Shown: one piece after another, positions 36,601 through 44,955 of the stretch
How the letters are laid out: every line of letters starts with the position of its first letter
Numbering within the stretch: position 1 is the stretch's first letter
NCBI RefSeq assembly: GCF_014649015.1
Contig: NZ_BMSF01000005.1
Span: 62,001 to 126,000, forward strand
Direction of reading: 5' to 3'
DNA: 64,000 nt
Origin: Streptomyces narbonensis
Lineage (GTDB): Bacteria; Actinomycetota; Actinomycetes; Streptomycetales; Streptomycetaceae
Translations under genes and position numbers: made by a program
Notes under the pieces: model-generated
The model's input: only the letters and a program-made list of their open reading frames with translations
Told to the model about the DNA's origin: nothing
The model's database searches: none

Positions 36601-36721
36601 CGTCGTGCACCGCGAGATCGCGTCGGCCGGGGGCACGCACCGCGAGATCGCGTCGGCCGGGGGCACGCACCGCGATATCGCGTCGGCCGGGGGACACGCA
36701 CCGCGATATCCCGACGGCCGG
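36601..36721. repeat. Four tandem copies of a 30-bp repeat
   Basis: Units at 36601, 36631, 36661 and 36691 (the last 31 bases). Core CACCGCGAGATCGCGTCGG; copies 3 and 4 carry CGCGATATC instead. Direct abutment without spacers excludes a CRISPR array. Lies between the HflX-like and HEAT-repeat genes. Confidence 0.92.
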
Positions 36722-36736
36722 CGGACACCCATCGCT

Positions 36737-38857
36737 TCAGCCGTCGCAGGCCTCCAGGAGCGCGCGCCCGTGCCTGAGCAGCAGTTCGTCGTCGGCGCAG
36801 CGGTAGCGCATCCGGCCCGTGCCGCCCGTGTTGTTGTGGCGGCGTACGGCGGCGAGCTCCTCGCGGACGACCGGTACGGCGGACCGGGCCGCGGAACCCA
36901 TCCGAGCCCACACGTCCGCCACATCCGGCCGGTTGTCGACGTGCGCGGACCAGGCGCGCAGCAGTTCGGGCAAGGACTCGTCCTCGTCACGGCCCGCCTC
37001 CCACAGGGCCGTCGCGAGGGCGCCCGCGACCCAGCCGCCGTTCTCCTCGGGCGACGCGACGAGCCGGCGCAGCTCGGGCAGCAGACCCGCGGCCTCGGTC
37101 CCCATGCGGGTGATCAGCCGCAGGGCGTCGACGCGCCCGGACCAGTGGTCCGCGCCGAGCCCCGAGGCCAGGACGGGCAGCACGGCCTCCGTCCCGTCCC
37201 CGGCCGACCAGAGGGCGGCGGCCGCGTCGACGCGGAGGTGGGTCTCGCCGTCCCGGGCCAGCCGCCGCAGCTCCGGCAACGCCTCGCGGGCCGGTTCGCC
37301 GAGCTCGGCGAGTGCGTTCACGGCGTGCCTCAGCACGGGTCGGGTCGCGTCGGAGGGTGCCCGCAGGATCCTCAATGCCGGTTCGACCGCCTCGGCGACC
37401 CCGGTGGCGGCCGCGGCCTTCAGGAGGTGCTCCGTACGGCGTGGCTGTTTCCCGGGCGAGATCCGGGACAGCCTCCGGAGCAGCACGGGCGCGAGCGCGG
37501 CGGCCGCCGTCGGGTCCATCCTGCCGATCCAGTCACCGAGGCCCTCGGGCACATCGCCGGACCGCAGCACGTCGACGAGCGCGGGAACGGCCCGCGCGTC
37601 GCCCTGCGCGGCGAGAGCGCACAACGTCGCCCCGTAGGACGTCTCGCGCCACCGGGCCTGCGGGAGGAACTCCGGTCCCGAGGCCACCCGCGCGGCCAGC
37701 GCGTCCGCCGCCGGGCCCCCGATGGCGTACAGCCGCTCCAGCTCTCCGGCGGACCACCGGACGATCCTGTGGTCCGCTTCCCGGAGCTGCTCGCCCAGGA
37801 GCCGTACGGACTCCTCGTGGGGCCCGCGCCAGCCCGTGAGGAGCAGGCCGCCCATGTCGATCGCCGCGCGCCGCTGTCCCCAGTCGGGGCTGCGCAACTG
37901 GTCCTCCAGGAGGGAGAAGCGTTCGGCGACCCGGTCGTCCAGGGCACGGTGCAGCTCTCCGAGCAGCTCCGTGGCCCAAGGGGCCTTCACCGAGCCGCGC
38001 TGGGACGCCTTGAGGTGACGAAGGTACGAGATGAGGGTCGGAGTCACGAGCCCGTCGCCCTTGTCCCCTTCCTTGTCCCCTTCCTCGCTCCCTTCCTCGC
38101 TCCCTTCCTCCTCCCGGGCCTCCCGCATGGCATCGAGGGCGGTCCCGACAGCCCCAGCCGGAAGCGGCCCGGACGGCGAACAGCGCGCCAGCTGTACGAG
38201 AGCCGACAGCCGCAGCCCCGGGTCACCCGGGGCGTCCCCGTGGGTGAGCAGGGCGCCCAGAGCGGCCGTCGCCGCCCCTGTGAAACCCTCGTGCCGCACG
38301 CCCAGCTCTCCCACGGCCGCGGCCAGCGCCCGCAGTACGCCCCCGTCCCGCTCCACCGCGAAGCGCCGCCGCAGAACCGCGAGTACTTCCTCCGGATCGC
38401 CGTGCAGCTGCACGAGCGCACCGGGCACCGCCCGCCGCAGCCGGGCGTCGGGATCCGCGAGGACGCCGAGCAGCTCTCCGCTGCGCGCCCGGGTGTCCGC
38501 CTCGGCCCGCGCGAGTGTGTCTGCCCAGGCGGCGTACTCGTCCTCGTCGTCGGACCAGAAGTCCATCTCCTCGGGGTTGCGGCCGTCGCCGTCGATGCTG
38601 CGGAGCAGCTCGACGATCTCGCCCCGTCCCGGCAGCCCGGCTGTCGCGACCAGCTCGAAGAGAAAGGGGACGCAGGCCACCGTGCAGTCGTACACGTCCC
38701 CCTGGTGGTGCACCGCGCCGTACATCCCGTCGAGCGCGATCTCGCGCTCGGCCGCGTCGGCCGAGGCGAGCCCGCGCAGGAGCTCCGGCACGTCGGAGGC
38801 GTCGCCGTACGCATGGTCCATGGACGCCCAGTCGACGTCGTCGATCCCCGTGAACAT
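36737..38857 (-). CDS. HEAT-repeat protein
   Basis: 706 residues built mostly of HEAT-like helical pairs: for example LLGVLADPDARLRRAVPGALVQL, LEDQLRSPDWGQRRAAIDMGGLLL, HAVNALAELGEPAREALPELRRLARDGETHLRVDAAAALW. No catalytic motif. An acidic, lysine-containing insert (about 232-250, EEEGSEEGSEEGDKEGDKGD) splits the solenoid. HEAT solenoids act as protein-binding scaffolds. ATG at 38857 chosen; GTG at 38863 is possible. Divergent from the AlkB-like gene with an 83-base gap that holds the LexA-like box, so both could respond to DNA damage. Confidence 0.8.
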   Translation of the reverse strand: MFTGIDDVDWASMDHAYGDASDVPELLRGLASADAAEREIALDGMYGAVHHQGDVYDCTVACVPFLFELVATAGLPGRGEIVELLRSIDGDGRNPEEMDFWSDDEDEYAAWADTLARAEADTRARSGELLGVLADPDARLRRAVPGALVQLHGDPEEVLAVLRRRFAVERDGGVLRALAAAVGELGVRHEGFTGAATAALGALLTHGDAPGDPGLRLSALVQLARCSPSGPLPAGAVGTALDAMREAREEEGSEEGSEEGDKEGDKGDGLVTPTLISYLRHLKASQRGSVKAPWATELLGELHRALDDRVAERFSLLEDQLRSPDWGQRRAAIDMGGLLLTGWRGPHEESVRLLGEQLREADHRIVRWSAGELERLYAIGGPAADALAARVASGPEFLPQARWRETSYGATLCALAAQGDARAVPALVDVLRSGDVPEGLGDWIGRMDPTAAAALAPVLLRRLSRISPGKQPRRTEHLLKAAAATGVAEAVEPALRILRAPSDATRPVLRHAVNALAELGEPAREALPELRRLARDGETHLRVDAAAALWSAGDGTEAVLPVLASGLGADHWSGRVDALRLITRMGTEAAGLLPELRRLVASPEENGGWVAGALATALWEAGRDEDESLPELLRAWSAHVDNRPDVADVWARMGSAARSAVPVVREELAAVRRHNNTGGTGRMRYRCADDELLLRHGRALLEACDG

Positions 38858-38903
38858 GATCACCAGTCTGGACCACGCCACTGACACACCCGGTCGGCCT
38901 TAT

Positions 38904-38934
38904 TCGACCATCTGTTCGATAACGGGTCTATGCT
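38904..38934 (+). promoter_or_regulatory. LexA-like SOS box and promoter of the AlkB-like gene
   Basis: TCGACCATCTGTTCGA (38904-38919) matches the actinobacterial LexA consensus TCGAAC-N4-GTTCGA at 11 of 12 fixed bases. TATGCT (38929-38934) is a good -10, and the ATG follows only six bases later, implying a leaderless or near-leaderless mRNA. The box covers the expected -35, a position where LexA would repress. Confidence 0.65.
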
Positions 38935-38940
38935 GGACCC

Positions 38941-39651
38941 ATGACGGCACCACGACCCGCCCTCCCCGGCCTTTCCGGCCTCCAGGGCTCCTTGTTCGAC
39001 CAGGACTCCGACAGCGGACCCGGCCCCCTGGGCGGTCTCCGGCGGATCATGCTCGGAGGCGGCGCTGTCGGCGATGGCGATGGCGATGGTGGCGGCGGTG
39101 GCCGGGACGCCGGCGGTGCGTGGGTGGATCACCTGCCCGGCTGGTTCCACGGCGCCGACGCCCTCTTCGAGGAGCTCGCGGGGTGCGTGCCGTGGCGTGC
39201 CGAGGAACGTGAGATGTACGAGCGCGTGGTCGCCGTGCCGCGCCTCCTCGCGTACTACCGCGAGGGCGACCCCCTCCCGCACCCCGCACTCCTGGAGGCG
39301 CGCGAGGCCCTCAACGGGCGCTACGCGCCCGAGCTCGGCGAGTCGTTCGTGACCGCCGGGCTCTGTCTCTACCGCGACGGACGTGACAGCGTCGCCTGGC
39401 ACGGCGACCGGATCGGCCGCTCCGCCACGGAGGACACGATGGTCGCGATCCTCTCCCTGGGGGACCCCCGCGACCTCGCGTTCCGGCCGCGCGGAGGCGG
39501 GCCCGTCGGGCTGCGCCTCCCGCTCGGGCACGGTGACCTCGTGGTGATGGGCGGCTCGTGCCAGCGCACCTGGGAGCATGCCGTCCCGAAGACGACGCGC
39601 GCCGTCGGGCCCCGCATCAGTGTCCAGTTCCGCCCGAGAGGCGTGGCTTGA
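38941..39651 (+). CDS. alkB: AlkB-like 2-oxoglutarate/Fe(II) dioxygenase
   Basis: 236 residues. Repairs alkylated bases by oxidative demethylation. Iron ligands: His154 and Asp156 in SVAWHGD, and His213 in RTWEHAVPK; 2-oxoglutarate contact Arg225 and substrate-side Arg231 in RISVQFR. LCLYRDGRDSVAWHGD is the AlkB hallmark N-x-Y-x-D-G variant with L-C-L-Y. A Gly/Asp run (about 39-58) is an unusual insertion. The ATG at 38941 has no ribosome site, in line with a leaderless transcript from the promoter at 38929. Divergent from a HEAT-repeat protein. Confidence 0.9.
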   Translation: MTAPRPALPGLSGLQGSLFDQDSDSGPGPLGGLRRIMLGGGAVGDGDGDGGGGGRDAGGAWVDHLPGWFHGADALFEELAGCVPWRAEEREMYERVVAVPRLLAYYREGDPLPHPALLEAREALNGRYAPELGESFVTAGLCLYRDGRDSVAWHGDRIGRSATEDTMVAILSLGDPRDLAFRPRGGGPVGLRLPLGHGDLVVMGGSCQRTWEHAVPKTTRAVGPRISVQFRPRGVA

Positions 39652-39779
39652 CCGCCGTAGCTCTCCTGCTGTCCCTGATCCGCTTCGCCTGCGCATGATT
39701 CCCCGCCTATTGGAATGGGCATGCCAATCGCGCCCACGCGCGTCGGCGCGCGCCGTCCAGTCCAGGTCAGGGAGTCCGA

Positions 39780-40547
39780 GTGAGGATCAAGCGCCACCTC
39801 GTCAAGGGAGCACTCACCCTAGGTAGTTCGCTCGCGCTGCTGGTCGCCCTGCCGGGCAGCGCGCTCGCCGCCCCGCCCCCGGCCCTGCCCGCGAACGCGG
39901 ACGGCCTGGAGCAGACGTTCCAGCCGGCGTACGACTACGACACCGACGGCTGCTACCCCACGCCCGCCATCGGGGCGGACGGAACGATCAACGGCGGGCT
40001 CAACCCCTCCGGCGCCCTCAACGGCCAGTGCCGCGACTCCTGGGACCTCACCAACACCAACGGATACGCGCGGTACAAGTGCAACAACGGCTGGTGCGCG
40101 ATCATCTACGGCCTGTACTTCGAGAAGGACCAGGCCCTGGCCGGAAGCAGCCTCGGGGGGCACCGCCACGACTGGGAGCACGTCGTGGTGTGGGTGCAGA
40201 ACAACCAGGCGCAGTACGTCTCCACCTCCGCCCACGGAGGCTTCTCGGTCTACGGCCGTGACCGGATCCGCTGGGACGGCACCCACCCCAAGATCGTCTA
40301 CCACAAGGACGGCATCAGCACCCACTGCTTCCGCCCGGCGAACTCCAACGACGAGCCGCCGGAGAACCACCAGCACACCTGGCAGTTCCCGAGCCTGGTC
40401 GGCTGGAACGGCTACCCCGCGGGTCTGCGCGACAAGCTCACCCAGGCGAACTTCGGCAGCGCGGTCTTCGGGCTCAAAGACGGCAACTTCGCCGCCCACC
40501 TGGCGAAGGCGAAGCCGTCGGGCATCCCCTTCGACCCCTACGCCTGA
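39780..40547 (+). CDS. NPP1/NLP family secreted cytolysin-like protein
   Basis: 255 residues. A signal peptide (LTLGSSLALLVALPGSALA, cleavage about 30) precedes the NLP domain. The hallmark heptapeptide GHRHDWE is at 127-133, followed by VVVWV; Cys58/Cys84 and Cys101/Cys106 are candidates for disulfides. The fold is actinoporin-like, and plant-associated microbes use such toxins to permeabilise plant membranes. GTG at 39780. Single gene with its own terminator. Activity on plants is inferred from the family only. Confidence 0.9.
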   Translation: MRIKRHLVKGALTLGSSLALLVALPGSALAAPPPALPANADGLEQTFQPAYDYDTDGCYPTPAIGADGTINGGLNPSGALNGQCRDSWDLTNTNGYARYKCNNGWCAIIYGLYFEKDQALAGSSLGGHRHDWEHVVVWVQNNQAQYVSTSAHGGFSVYGRDRIRWDGTHPKIVYHKDGISTHCFRPANSNDEPPENHQHTWQFPSLVGWNGYPAGLRDKLTQANFGSAVFGLKDGNFAAHLAKAKPSGIPFDPYA

Positions 40548-40579
40548 GAAACGGAGCTCCGGTCGACGGGGGCTGTGTT

Positions 40580-40609
40580 CCGCGGCTCGACGTACAGCGC
40601 GAGCCGCGG
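40580..40609 (+). terminator. Stem-loop after the NLP gene
   Basis: CCGCGGCTCG and CGAGCCGCGG form a perfect 10-bp stem around ten bases, 32 bases after the NLP stop. Confidence 0.7.
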
Positions 40610-40685
40610 GATCCGAAGGTCCTTGAGGGCCCAGGGCTGAAGCACCGGCGATCGCCCTGTCAGTGCCGCTGGCTAACGTGATCAC

Positions 40686-41297
40686 ATGAGTTCATCCCTG
40701 AGCGTGTACCTGATCGACCCCACGGCCGCGCGAGCCTTCGTCGGGTCGTGTGACGACCAGTTGCTCCAGGTCGTCCGCGACAGCTTCGGTGACGACCTGG
40801 CGTCCGACGACAGTTGGTTCTCCTCCGAGATCGCGGACGGCGCCCCCACCGCGTACGAGGCACTGCGGACGGTCGTGTACGGCGGGCCGTTCCCCGAGAG
40901 CGACCGGTACGCCTTCCAGTACGGCTACGCCTACAAGCGCCTCTGCTCGCTGACCGGTTCCTTCCTCGACAACTCCTCCTTCAGCCCGTTCCGCGGCGAC
41001 TGGCTCGAACTGGTCGACGAAGGTCTGCGTGCCCTGCGGATCACCGCCGTCTCGGTGGCGGAGTTCGGCTACTCCAGCGGCTTCCCCAAGGGCGTCCCGT
41101 CCTCCGACCTGCCGCGCTGTGGCGAGTGGACGCACGAGCAGTGCCTGAAGGCGCTGGCGGAGTTCGAGGAGACCAAGAAGGCGGGCCATGCCCCGCCCCT
41201 GGAGCCCGAGGTCGTCGACGCCGTCATGGACGTGATGGGTTGGCTCCGCCACGTGGAGTCGCGGCCCGGGTTCGGTGTCGTGGGCTTCGTCTCCTAG
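40686..41297 (+). CDS. DUF7691-like uncharacterised protein
   Basis: 203 residues, no signal peptide or membrane helix. MSSSLSVYLIDPTAARAFVGSCDDQLLQVVR, FQYGYAYKRLCSLTGSFLDNSSFSPFRGDWL and the ending GFGVVGFVS fit a family I recall as DUF7691, common in Streptomyces and often near contact-dependent or immunity-type small genes; that context is not visible here. ATG at 40686. Function unknown. Confidence 0.6.
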   Translation: MSSSLSVYLIDPTAARAFVGSCDDQLLQVVRDSFGDDLASDDSWFSSEIADGAPTAYEALRTVVYGGPFPESDRYAFQYGYAYKRLCSLTGSFLDNSSFSPFRGDWLELVDEGLRALRITAVSVAEFGYSSGFPKGVPSSDLPRCGEWTHEQCLKALAEFEETKKAGHAPPLEPEVVDAVMDVMGWLRHVESRPGFGVVGFVS

Positions 41298-41375
41298 GGG
41301 GTGTGCCGCGCGCCGCCGACGCAGCTGTGCCGCCGTCCCGCGCGACGTCCATGAAGGGGCTTGCCCGGCCCGGGC

Positions 41376-41978
41376 TCAGGACCCGGCGAGCGTCCAGGAT
41401 TCGATGTCGCGGTAGCGGATCGGTGCCGGGCCGCGGCCGAAGTTGCTTCCGACCAGATGGAGGCGTTCCGTCCGCCATCTGCGGCCGGCGAAGTCGGCCA
41501 GCTGGGCGGCGACCTCCACCACGCTCGCCGGATCGTCGCGGCGCGCGCGGGCCAGTGTCAGGTGGGGGCGCAGCGGGCGCTCCTGGAACGTGATGCCGCA
41601 CTCCCGGACCACGCTCCGCACCTCGGCCGCGAGCTGCTGCAGGCCGTCGACGTCGCCGTCGATCCCGCTCCACAGCACCCGCTCGTCGAACTGTCCGCCG
41701 CCCAGCAGCCCCAGTTCCAGGGGCCGATGGCTCGCCGCCAGGCGGGCGAGCGGGGGGCGAAGGAGGGGTACGGCCGTGACCGGGAGCTCTCCCAGGAACG
41801 CCAGCGTGATGTGCCAGTCCTCGATGCGGTTCCACCGCATGCGCGGGTACGCCTCGTAGGCCGGCCCCAGTGCGTGGGCCAACTCGTCCTTCGCCTCGTC
41901 CGGCGGGGCGAGGGCGATGAACACGCGTACCGTCCCGGCGGGCTCGGAGTGGGTGGTCCCACCCGCTGCCTCAGTCAT
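41376..41978 (-). CDS. thpR: RNA 2',3'-cyclic phosphodiesterase
   Basis: 200 residues. 2H phosphoesterase that opens 2',3'-cyclic phosphate ends of RNA to 2'-phosphates (ThpR/LigT). Both catalytic tetrapeptides are intact: His56-Ile-Thr58-Leu and His139-Leu-Thr141-Leu. VRVFIALAPPDEAKDELA and RWNRIEDWHITLAFLGEL are typical. Start given at ATG 41978, though the fold begins at about residue 17. It stands alone, about 25 kb from the RNA ligase-Pnkp operon, with which it shares substrate chemistry but not context. Confidence 0.9.
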   Translation of the reverse strand: MTEAAGGTTHSEPAGTVRVFIALAPPDEAKDELAHALGPAYEAYPRMRWNRIEDWHITLAFLGELPVTAVPLLRPPLARLAASHRPLELGLLGGGQFDERVLWSGIDGDVDGLQQLAAEVRSVVRECGITFQERPLRPHLTLARARRDDPASVVEVAAQLADFAGRRWRTERLHLVGSNFGRGPAPIRYRDIESWTLAGS

Positions 41979-42222
41979 CTTCCGTTTCCGTTCCCCGCTC
42001 GTGTGCCTGCTGCCCGCTCGTGCCGTGTCGACCGGCACGGCCGCGCGGCGCCAGTCCGCGAATCCCGCCGGCCCCTCGTCGAACGAGGCTATGTGGTCCG
42101 CGGCACGTGAGTGACGCCGGGGGCGTGAGGGGGGCCCGCAGGGACCCGCGGATGGGCGGCCGTGGCGTACGGCGCCGTGGGCTTCGCCGCGATCCGGAGG
42201 CGGGCAGGCCGGTATGCGAGGG

Positions 42223-42233
42223 ATTGCACTGAC
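42223..42233. promoter_or_regulatory. Distal copy of the ATTGCACTGAC word upstream of collagenase
   Basis: ATTGCACTGAC is the exact reverse complement of GTCAGTGCAAT at 42285-42295, 51 bases downstream. The two would present inverted sites, as used in looping repression. Inferred operator. Confidence 0.5.
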
Positions 42234-42282
42234 TTGACGCCGGGGCTTGAGAGGCCCGGGAGAACTCGTGCCGCCAGAAGGG

Positions 42283-42315
42283 TTGTCAGTGCAATTTCAC
42301 ATTACTATGTTACAG
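42283..42315. promoter_or_regulatory. Regulon operator A (33-bp element) upstream of collagenase
   Basis: Contains GTCAGTGCAAT (42285-42295), then TTCACATTACTATGTTACAG. All 33 bases recur in inverse orientation at 52816-52848, ahead of the transporter operon. Such conservation in non-coding DNA points to a protein-binding site, probably with promoter sequence included. The binding protein is likely the GntR regulator at 58997. Confidence 0.65.
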
Positions 42316-42414
42316 CGCACACGGGCTGATGAACCGCCGTCATACACCGTGCGAACCAGAGCTGTTCTTGCTTGCCGATCCCCGCACTTACCCCCCTCAC
42401 CAGCAGGAGTTCTG

Positions 42415-44844
42415 TTGTCCCTCCACAGACGTGTGCGCTCGTCCCTGCTCGCCTCCGCCATCGCGGTCACCCTCCTCTCCTCCGCCGGCCAGTTCTCCGT
42501 GTCCGCGGCGGACACGGAGAACCTGCCCTCCCCGGCGTCCCCGGTGGCCGGTCCGGCGGCGCCGCAGGCCGATCCCGTGGCCAACCCCTTCGACGAGGTC
42601 GAGCACCTCGCCACCGCTCCCGGCAAGACCTTCGGCCCCGCGCCCGCCCCGGGCGGTCTCGCCGCCGGCCGCGTCGCCGGGAAGGCCAAGGCCACCGGCA
42701 CCGTCGATGCCACGGCCAAGGCCACCGACACCCCCAAGGCCGCGGCCAAGTCGACGGCCAAGGCCACCGACTCCGCCGCGCGGACGACCGCCGCGACCGC
42801 CGGCACCACGGCCGCGGGCGTGCCCTGCACCCTCGACGGGATCACCGGCCTCTCCCCGGAGCGGTTCGCCGACTTCCTCGCCGACCCCGCGGTCACCAAC
42901 GAGGGCTGTCTCAACGGCCTCATCTGGACGTGGGACGCCCGGCTCACGCCCGTGATGTCCGACGCCCACGTGCAGGCCGTCGCCCGCCGCATATCCAGCC
43001 TCGCCGCCTCCCACGACGGCAAGAACTCCTCGCACCTGGAGGAGATGTTCACGTACCTGCACGCCGTCGTGTACCACGACTTCTCGCGCAGCGAGATCGA
43101 CATCACCGACGCGCCCACCGTGAACGCGATCACCCAGGCCGTCACCGCCTTCGGCAACGCCCCGCGCACCTTCGACGTCACGAAGAGCAACGCGACGGCC
43201 CTGCGCGAGGCCCTCTACGCCGCGAGCGGCCCCGGCCTGCGCCAGCACCAGCTCGGCCTGGTCAAGCGGGTCCTGGCCACCATGGACCCCTCACACACCG
43301 CCACCAACCAGGACCCGGCCTGGGCGGGTGCCGCGCTCGCCGCGCTCTCCGTCAACTACCTCGGCGTCTACCCGGGCAACCAGGACGCAGGCTTCCACGC
43401 CGCAGCTGCCGCCGACCCCTCGTACCGCGCCGTCTTCAAGGCCTTCGCGTCCTACGGGCACCTGAAGGGCACGGCCAACGCCTGGGTGGCCCGTGACGCC
43501 CTCAGCGAGTACGGCCGCTTCGGCCAGATCGAGGTCCTCAAGACGGAGATCGTCGCCGGACTCGGCCAGACCTTCGGCACGGTCGTGAACACCTTCGGCA
43601 GCGGCAGCCCGCAGTGGGCGAAGGTCGTCACCTGGCTCAACTTCTACGAGGCCTGCAAGCCGTACGGCGTGTGCAAGGAGGACATCGAGAAGCAGATCTT
43701 CCCGTACACGTACACCTACGACAACGGCGGCATCAAGGTCCGCACCGGACTCGACCGGGCCACCGTCGACCAGCTCTATTACGCCAGCAAGCTCGTCAAG
43801 GCGCAGTTCCACCGCGTCGTCGGCAGCGAGGAGCCGGTCGCCGGCGACACCAACACCACCCTGAACATCGTCCTCTACGCCTCCCGCGCGGACTACGAGA
43901 ACTACCACCCCGTCCTGACGGGCATGGACACCAACAACGGCGGCATCTACATCGAGCGCGGCGCCACCTTCTACACCTACCAGCGGCGCGTCCCGCAGGA
44001 CTCCTCCCTCACCCTCGAGGAGTTGTTCCGCCACGAGTACGTCCACTACCTCAACGGCCGCTACGCCGTCCACGGCTCCTTCGGCGAGGGCCCGTGGTAC
44101 CAGAAGGACCGCACGACCTTCATGGACGAGGGCACGGCCGAGTTCTTCGACGGAGCCACCCGCGACAACGGCATCGCCGTCCGCAAGTCGCTCGTCCGCA
44201 GCGTCATCGGCGACACCGCCAACGGCGGCCCCCGCATGAGCGTGGGCCAGATCGTCAACGCCACCTACGCCGGCGACGGCTTCCGCTTCTACAGCTACGC
44301 CGGCACCTTCTTCGAGTACCTCTGGACCGAGCGGCCCTCCTTCCTCCGCGAGATGTACCGGCACCTGCGGGCCAACGACGTCCAGGCGTACGACGCGTGG
44401 CGCAACCGGATGGCCTCCGACGCCAACATCCAGCGCGAGTACAACACCTTCCTCGACAAGCAGATCGCCAAGGTCGACGACCTGTTCGTCCCCAACACCA
44501 CCTACACGCCCAACGCCCAGCTCCGCGACTCCGCGCTCGCGAACGTGAAGTCCACCTTCGCCACCGCCACCCAGAACAACCCCGACTGCGTCGAGAACGG
44601 CGACCCGGGCAAGCGCCGGTTCACCTGCACCGGCCGGATCACCGCCAACCTGTCCAACTGGGCCAGCGAGGACCAGAACTTCAAGGACATGTCCGAGACG
44701 GTCGACTACTTCATCCTCGACCGCGCCGGCGCCGCGTCCAACAACCTCGCCGACATGAACTGCTCCTTCGGACCGATCGACATCTGGTCCTCCAGGGTCG
44801 CGGGCACGTCGAGCTTCAGCTGCGAGGGCCCGCTGCGCAGCTGA
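42415..44844 (+). CDS. Secreted M9 collagenase
   Basis: 809 residues. Zinc metalloprotease that cuts native collagen outside the cell. TTG start at 42415 after CAGGAG, then a signal peptide (RSSLLASAIAVTLLSSAG, cleavage about 35). A Lys/Ala/Thr-rich propeptide or linker follows (about 75-135). Activator and peptidase domains occupy about 140-690. The zinc site is His540-Glu541-Tyr-Val-His544 with third ligand Glu572 in MDEGTAEFF, the same spacing as clostridial ColG. The tail (about 695-809, with Cys pairs in NPDCVENGDPGKRRFTC) is a small accessory domain. First gene of the hydroxyproline island, behind operator A. Confidence 0.93.
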   Translation: MSLHRRVRSSLLASAIAVTLLSSAGQFSVSAADTENLPSPASPVAGPAAPQADPVANPFDEVEHLATAPGKTFGPAPAPGGLAAGRVAGKAKATGTVDATAKATDTPKAAAKSTAKATDSAARTTAATAGTTAAGVPCTLDGITGLSPERFADFLADPAVTNEGCLNGLIWTWDARLTPVMSDAHVQAVARRISSLAASHDGKNSSHLEEMFTYLHAVVYHDFSRSEIDITDAPTVNAITQAVTAFGNAPRTFDVTKSNATALREALYAASGPGLRQHQLGLVKRVLATMDPSHTATNQDPAWAGAALAALSVNYLGVYPGNQDAGFHAAAAADPSYRAVFKAFASYGHLKGTANAWVARDALSEYGRFGQIEVLKTEIVAGLGQTFGTVVNTFGSGSPQWAKVVTWLNFYEACKPYGVCKEDIEKQIFPYTYTYDNGGIKVRTGLDRATVDQLYYASKLVKAQFHRVVGSEEPVAGDTNTTLNIVLYASRADYENYHPVLTGMDTNNGGIYIERGATFYTYQRRVPQDSSLTLEELFRHEYVHYLNGRYAVHGSFGEGPWYQKDRTTFMDEGTAEFFDGATRDNGIAVRKSLVRSVIGDTANGGPRMSVGQIVNATYAGDGFRFYSYAGTFFEYLWTERPSFLREMYRHLRANDVQAYDAWRNRMASDANIQREYNTFLDKQIAKVDDLFVPNTTYTPNAQLRDSALANVKSTFATATQNNPDCVENGDPGKRRFTCTGRITANLSNWASEDQNFKDMSETVDYFILDRAGAASNNLADMNCSFGPIDIWSSRVAGTSSFSCEGPLRS

Positions 44845-44856
44845 CCACCCCGTCGT

Positions 44857-44894
44857 CCGGGCCGGCCTCACCCACGGGGGAGGGGCCGGCCCGG
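44857..44894 (+). terminator. Stem-loop between collagenase and epimerase genes
   Basis: CCGGGCCGGCC and GGCCGGCCCGG form a perfect 11-bp stem with a 16-base loop. It may end the collagenase transcript or reduce read-through into the epimerase pair. Confidence 0.65.
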
Positions 44895-44955
44895 CTTCCG
44901 TGTTTCCGCATCACCGGCAAGTTCCCCCGAACCCGTTTACCGGAGGCCGTACCTC

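Larger units (their letters stand above)
41979..42414. other. 436-base non-coding stretch upstream of the collagenase gene
   Basis: Nothing coding is recognised. Its right half is the collagenase control region: ATTGCACTGAC at 42223, the 33-bp repeat at 42283-42315 and a further 100-base leader. Confidence 0.6.

Noticed and set aside
36601..36721. Possible CRISPR array (regular 30-base repeats)
   Set aside because: The units abut directly with no unique spacers, and no cas gene is in the window.
41376..41978. ThpR as a member of the RNA repair cassette
   Set aside because: It lies 25 kb from the ligase-Pnkp operon among unrelated genes, and thpR is widespread as a single gene.
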